64,000 nucleotides of DNA from Chitinilyticum piscinae. GTDB lineage: Bacteria > Pseudomonadota > Gammaproteobacteria > Burkholderiales > Chitinibacteraceae. The first letter of the stretch is position 1. Every line of letters begins with the position of its first letter. The notes beneath the pieces are model-generated. The model had not been told where the DNA came from. It was given only the letters and a program-made list of their open reading frames with translations, and ran no database searches. Position numbers and translations under genes: made by a program. The DNA is taken from NCBI RefSeq assembly GCF_015223195.1, contig NZ_JADFUA010000002.1:310001-374000 (forward strand). The letters are read 5' to 3'. This document shows, piece by piece, positions 59,055 through 64,000 of this stretch.

Positions 59055-60438
59055 CCGGACACGGCAATACCTTGCGGACTGCACGGTGGCCTCGCAGTGG
59101 ATGCGTCCGTGGTTGCCGCAGGGGCGATTGACCCGTGTTTCCGGCTTGGTGCTGGAGGCTTCGGGTCTGCGCCTGCCGATCGGTACGTCCTGCGATGTCA
59201 TTACCCCTGGTGGGCATCCTGTCGAGGCGGTGGTCGTTGGTTTTGATGCTGACCGGCTGTTCCTGATGCCGATCGCCGAGTTGTATGGTGTCGAGCCGGG
59301 CGCCAGGGTGGTGCCGCATGAAGATGTGGCGGCCTGGATTCCCGAATACGGTTCCGAGCGTCCGTTGATGCGCCGCCAGGAAGATCACGGCAGGCAGATG
59401 CCGGTGGGCTGGGGCTTGCTGGGGCGGATTCTTGATGGGCTGGGACGTCCGCTGGATGGCAAAGGCAAGCTTGAATCCGATGCCTGGCAGCCGCTCTTTG
59501 CCCGGGCGTATAACCCCATGGATCGCGAGCCTGTCCGTGATGTGATGGATGTGGGGGTGCGTGCGATTAATGCCATGCTGACGGTTGGCCGGGGGCAGCG
59601 GCTGGGCCTGTTTGCCGGTTCCGGGGTTGGTAAATCCGTGCTGCTGGGCATGATGGCACGGTTCACCACGGCCGATGTCGTGGTGGTGGGGTTGATCGGC
59701 GAGCGCGGACGCGAAGTAAAGGACTTCATCGAGAATATTCTCGGAGAAGAAGGCTTGCGTCGCTCGGTGGTTGTTGCTGCTCCGGCGGATACGCCGCCCT
59801 TGTTGCGCCTCTACGGCGCGGCTTATGCGACTTCGATTGCCGAGTATTTCCGCAATCAGGGGCAGAATGTGCTGCTGATCATGGATTCGCTGACGCGCTA
59901 CGCGATGGCCCAGCGGGAAATTGCTTTGGCAGTCGGCGAGCCTCCGGCGACCAAGGGTTATCCGCCTTCTGTGTTTGCCCGTTTGCCGCAACTGGTTGAG
60001 CGTGCAGGGAATGGGCGTGAGGGTAGTGGTTCGATCACGGCCTTTTATACCGTGCTTTCCGAGGGGGATGATCAGCAGGATCCAATTGCCGACAACGCGC
60101 GGGCAATTCTCGATGGTCACTTTGTGCTTAGTCGGCAGCTAGCCGAGGCGGGGCATTATCCCGCGATTGATATTGAGGCTTCGATTTCGCGCGTCATGCA
60201 CGACATCATTCCGCATGCCGAATTCGAGTTGGTGCGCCGTTTCAAATATTTGTATTCACGCTATCAACGCAGCAAGGATCTGATCAGTGTGGGCGCCTAT
60301 GTGCCTGGTAGTGATCCGGTACTGGATGAGGCAATTCGTCGTTATCCGGTGTTCGAGCAGTTTCTGCAGCAGGCCATCAATGAACGCGAGGATTATGCTG
60401 GCGCTAGAATGAAGCTGGCACAACTCTTCTCGGTGTGA
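59038..60438 (+). CDS. fliI: flagellum-specific export ATPase FliI
   Basis: The 466-residue protein has Walker A GSGVGKS, Walker B in [17 protein letters not shown], and the [16 protein letters not shown] and [11 protein letters not shown] motifs of the F1-beta-like export ATPases. It drives flagellar protein export. The ATG at 59038 begins inside the fliH end; a longer frame to 58963 is out of register with the family start. Confidence 0.95.
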   Translation: MTKAIDRTRQYLADCTVASQWMRPWLPQGRLTRVSGLVLEASGLRLPIGTSCDVITPGGHPVEAVVVGFDADRLFLMPIAELYGVEPGARVVPHEDVAAWIPEYGSERPLMRRQEDHGRQMPVGWGLLGRILDGLGRPLDGKGKLESDAWQPLFARAYNPMDREPVRDVMDVGVRAINAMLTVGRGQRLGLFAGSGVGKSVLLGMMARFTTADVVVVGLIGERGREVKDFIENILGEEGLRRSVVVAAPADTPPLLRLYGAAYATSIAEYFRNQGQNVLLIMDSLTRYAMAQREIALAVGEPPATKGYPPSVFARLPQLVERAGNGREGSGSITAFYTVLSEGDDQQDPIADNARAILDGHFVLSRQLAEAGHYPAIDIEASISRVMHDIIPHAEFELVRRFKYLYSRYQRSKDLISVGAYVPGSDPVLDEAIRRYPVFEQFLQQAINEREDYAGARMKLAQLFSV

Positions 60439-60442
60439 GGTA

Positions 60443-60874
60443 ATGGCTCAGTTCCGCTTTGCCTTTCTGCTTCAGCTGGCGCGTGACGAGCGTGAGGATG
60501 CGGCTCGTAAAATGCAGGAGGCCCAGGCGAGCTGGTTGACTGCACAGGGTAAATTCCAGCAGCTGGACGGTTATCGCGCCGAGTATCGCGCCAGGCTCAC
60601 TGCGCAGAACCAAGGAGGAATGACGGTTGCACAGTGGCGGGATTATCAGCTGTTTCTCGGCAAGCTGGATGAAGCGTGTTCGCTGCAGCAGCAGGAAATC
60701 CAGCGTCTTGAACTGCGTTACCAGCAACTGCGTGCTGTCTGGCAGGAAAAAGACCGCAAGGTCAGTGCGTTCGAGGCGCTGCAGCAGCGGCATGACAAGG
60801 CCGAGTTGCTGCGCGAGGGAAAGCAGGAGCAGAAGCTGCTCGATGAATTTAATAGTCGCCTGAAGCGCAATTAG
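60443..60874 (+). CDS. fliJ: flagellar export chaperone FliJ
   Basis: The 143-residue coiled-coil protein (MAQFRFAFLLQLARDEREDA to LLDEFNSRLKRN) matches FliJ in size and pattern. It binds FliI and assists export substrates. GAGG stands close before the ATG, four bases after fliI. Last gene of the operon; no fliK follows here. Confidence 0.92.
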   Translation: MAQFRFAFLLQLARDEREDAARKMQEAQASWLTAQGKFQQLDGYRAEYRARLTAQNQGGMTVAQWRDYQLFLGKLDEACSLQQQEIQRLELRYQQLRAVWQEKDRKVSAFEALQQRHDKAELLREGKQEQKLLDEFNSRLKRN

Positions 60875-60880
60875 CAAGGC

Positions 60881-60898
60881 TGTTTAATTTATTAAACA
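60881..60898. promoter_or_regulatory. A/T-rich palindrome, possible operator
   Basis: TGTTTAAT-TT-ATTAAACA is a perfect inverted repeat just after fliJ and 55 bases before the HTH module of the next reading frame. It lacks the GC stem of a terminator. Binding of the adjacent Cro-like domain is a guess from position only. Confidence 0.5.
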
Positions 60899-60952
60899 AT
60901 CATTCGTTTTTCGTGAGCTTGACCTTGTTGTTTATTTGAGTGAACATGAGGC

Positions 60953-61153
60953 ATGCGCAAGTCAGACATTTTGCAGCTTTTCGGTACCCAATCCCGCTTG
61001 GCCGAGGCGCTTGGTGTTGGGCGCTCGGCCATTTCGCAATGGCCCGAGCAATTGCCGCAGCGCCAATCCGATCAGGCGCTTGGCGCGGCACTGCGCCTCG
61101 GGTTGCTGCAACACTTGCCTGCTCATTTACGACTCAAGCCAGAGGATCAAGCA
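60953..61153 (+). other. Cro-like HTH module in frame with galU
   Basis: From the ATG at 60953 the frame runs open into galU. Its 67 residues ([40 protein letters not shown]) look like a Cro-type helix-turn-helix: a helix, a Leu-Ala-Glu-Ala-Leu-Gly turn and a recognition helix RSAISQWP. If used, it would make a 356-residue HTH-GalU fusion. The ribosome binding site for this ATG is poor, while galU has its own good one inside, so it may also be a leader, a separate start for the same gene, or a remnant of a fused regulator. Confidence 0.55.
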
Positions 61154-62023
61154 ATGCAAAAGGTACGCAAGGCCGTATTTCCCGTCGCCGGCATGGGCAC
61201 CCGTTTTCTGCCTGCCACCAAGGCCAGTCCCAAGGAAATGATGCCGGTTGTCGACAAGCCCCTGATCCAGTATGCGGTAGAAGAGGCGATAGCGGCAGGC
61301 ATCACCGAGATGGTGTTCATTACCGGGCGCAACAAGCGGAGCATCGAAGATCACTTCGACAAGGCCTACGAGCTGGAAAACGAACTGGAAGCGAAGGGTA
61401 AAGACAAGCTGCTGGAAATTCTGCGCGGCATCATTCCGAAATCCGTGACCTGCATCTATATTCGCCAGCCTGAGGCGCTGGGGCTGGGGCATGCCGTGCT
61501 GTGTGCCAAACCTGTTGTCGGAGATGAGCCCTTTGCCGTAATTCTGGCCGATGATCTGATCGACGGGCCGGAAATGAAGCACATGGTCGAGGTCTTCAAC
61601 GATACGCATTGTTCAGTACTGGGGGTCGAGGAAGTTGCCAGGGAGGAAACGGCTTCCTACGGGATTGTTGAAGTCCAGGATGCTCCGGCTAGTCGCTTGC
61701 GCATCAATAACATCGTCGAGAAACCGAAGCCGGAGGAGGCGCCTTCCAACCTCGCCGTGGTGGGGCGCTACATTCTGACTCCGCGGATTTTTCACCACCT
61801 GCAGCATGTGCAGCCTGGCAAAGGGGGGGAAATCCAGTTGACTGACGGGATTTACGCGCTGATGCAGGAACAGCACATCCTGGCGCACAAATTGCACGGC
61901 ACTCGCTATGATTGCGGCTCGAAGCTTGGATACCTGAAGGCGACGGTTGAGCTTGGCCGCAAGCACTATGAAGTAGGTGCGGACTTCGATGCCTATCTGA
62001 AATCGCTATGCGCCAGCAAGTAA
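61154..62023 (+). CDS. galU: UTP--glucose-1-phosphate uridylyltransferase
   Basis: The 289-residue protein has the nucleotidyltransferase start [20 protein letters not shown], then [30 protein letters not shown] and VGRYILTP. It makes UDP-glucose from UTP and glucose 1-phosphate for surface polysaccharides. AGAGGA lies eight bases before the ATG at 61154, which supports this start. The frame continues upstream in an HTH-like module (60953-61153), so a longer product of 356 residues is possible. Confidence 0.93.
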   Translation: MQKVRKAVFPVAGMGTRFLPATKASPKEMMPVVDKPLIQYAVEEAIAAGITEMVFITGRNKRSIEDHFDKAYELENELEAKGKDKLLEILRGIIPKSVTCIYIRQPEALGLGHAVLCAKPVVGDEPFAVILADDLIDGPEMKHMVEVFNDTHCSVLGVEEVAREETASYGIVEVQDAPASRLRINNIVEKPKPEEAPSNLAVVGRYILTPRIFHHLQHVQPGKGGEIQLTDGIYALMQEQHILAHKLHGTRYDCGSKLGYLKATVELGRKHYEVGADFDAYLKSLCASK

Positions 62024-62062
62024 ACGTGCAACCCTGAGACGACTAGTCAGGGTGTCGCATTG

Positions 62063-62105
62063 CAGCCGCAGAAAGGCTCCAGTTGGAGCGCTGCGGCTTT
62101 TTCTT
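62063..62105 (+). terminator. rho-independent terminator of galU
   Basis: AGCCGCAG pairs with CTGCGGCT, with a smaller GCTCCA/TGGAGC stem inside, followed by TTTTTC. It separates galU from pseB. Confidence 0.85.
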
Positions 62106-62177
62106 ATTGGTTTTCGGCATTGCCAGACGGTATCCTCGTTAAAGGGGCGTCACTGGGCGTCCGCGAGTTCAGCCTGA

Positions 62178-64000
<1,823 letters not shown>

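Overview
The window reads as a chromosomal segment of a motile, facultatively anaerobic betaproteobacterium. The high G+C, the xseB-ispA-dxs order, the NAD-linked Hox hydrogenase, the CheD-containing chemotaxis operon and a sigma-54 flagellar regulator fit Neisseriales-type bacteria (Chromobacteriaceae or Chitinibacteraceae), but no rRNA or other decisive marker is present, so this placement is inference. I saw no tRNA, rRNA, IS element, prophage or CRISPR array.

Layout. 1-8.3 kb: the end of an NnrS gene, a K+/H+ antiporter, a TetR/DUF418 pair, and nirBD (NADH nitrite reductase) behind an FNR-like promoter. 8.3-9.9 kb: a small winged-helix-like protein and a degenerate HD-GYP protein. 9.9-18 kb: one leftward unit, hypF-like - hoxF - hoxU - hoxY - hoxH - hoxW - aldose-dehydrogenase-like gene, encoding an NAD+-linked [NiFe] hydrogenase of group 3d type; the HypF-like protein at its head has lost its recognisable catalytic motifs. 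18-22.3 kb: a yedI-like gene and the isoprenoid genes xseB-ispA-dxs. 22.4-27.6 kb: a very large NCS1-permease/histidine-kinase/receiver/HPt fusion whose stop overlaps the start of an HD-GYP response regulator. 28-36 kb: an APC permease and a redox cluster (SDR, MDR dehydrogenase, two Old Yellow Enzymes, two LysR regulators). 36-40.4 kb: a secreted barnase-like RNase with barstar, an MliC/YscW-like secreted protein, a large GT-C-like membrane protein and a solute-binding protein. 40.6-45 kb: housekeeping genes trhP, def, cspA and argS. 45.3-60.9 kb: chemotaxis (cheY-A-W-mcp-R-D-B), the sigma-54 activator flrC, then fliEFGHIJ behind a clear -24/-12 promoter. 61-64 kb: galU, with an in-frame N-terminal HTH module, and pseB-pseC for pseudaminic acid, probably for flagellin glycosylation.

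How they work together. The left third is about anaerobic electron flow (nitrite, NO response, H2/NAD+). The permease-kinase and HD-GYP pair probably couples detection of a nucleobase-like compound to c-di-GMP breakdown. The right third builds, steers and probably glycosylates the flagellum. The best candidates for something little described are the NCS1-kinase fusion with its cysteine-rich insert, the HypF-like pseudoenzyme at the head of the hox operon, and the HTH-GalU reading frame.
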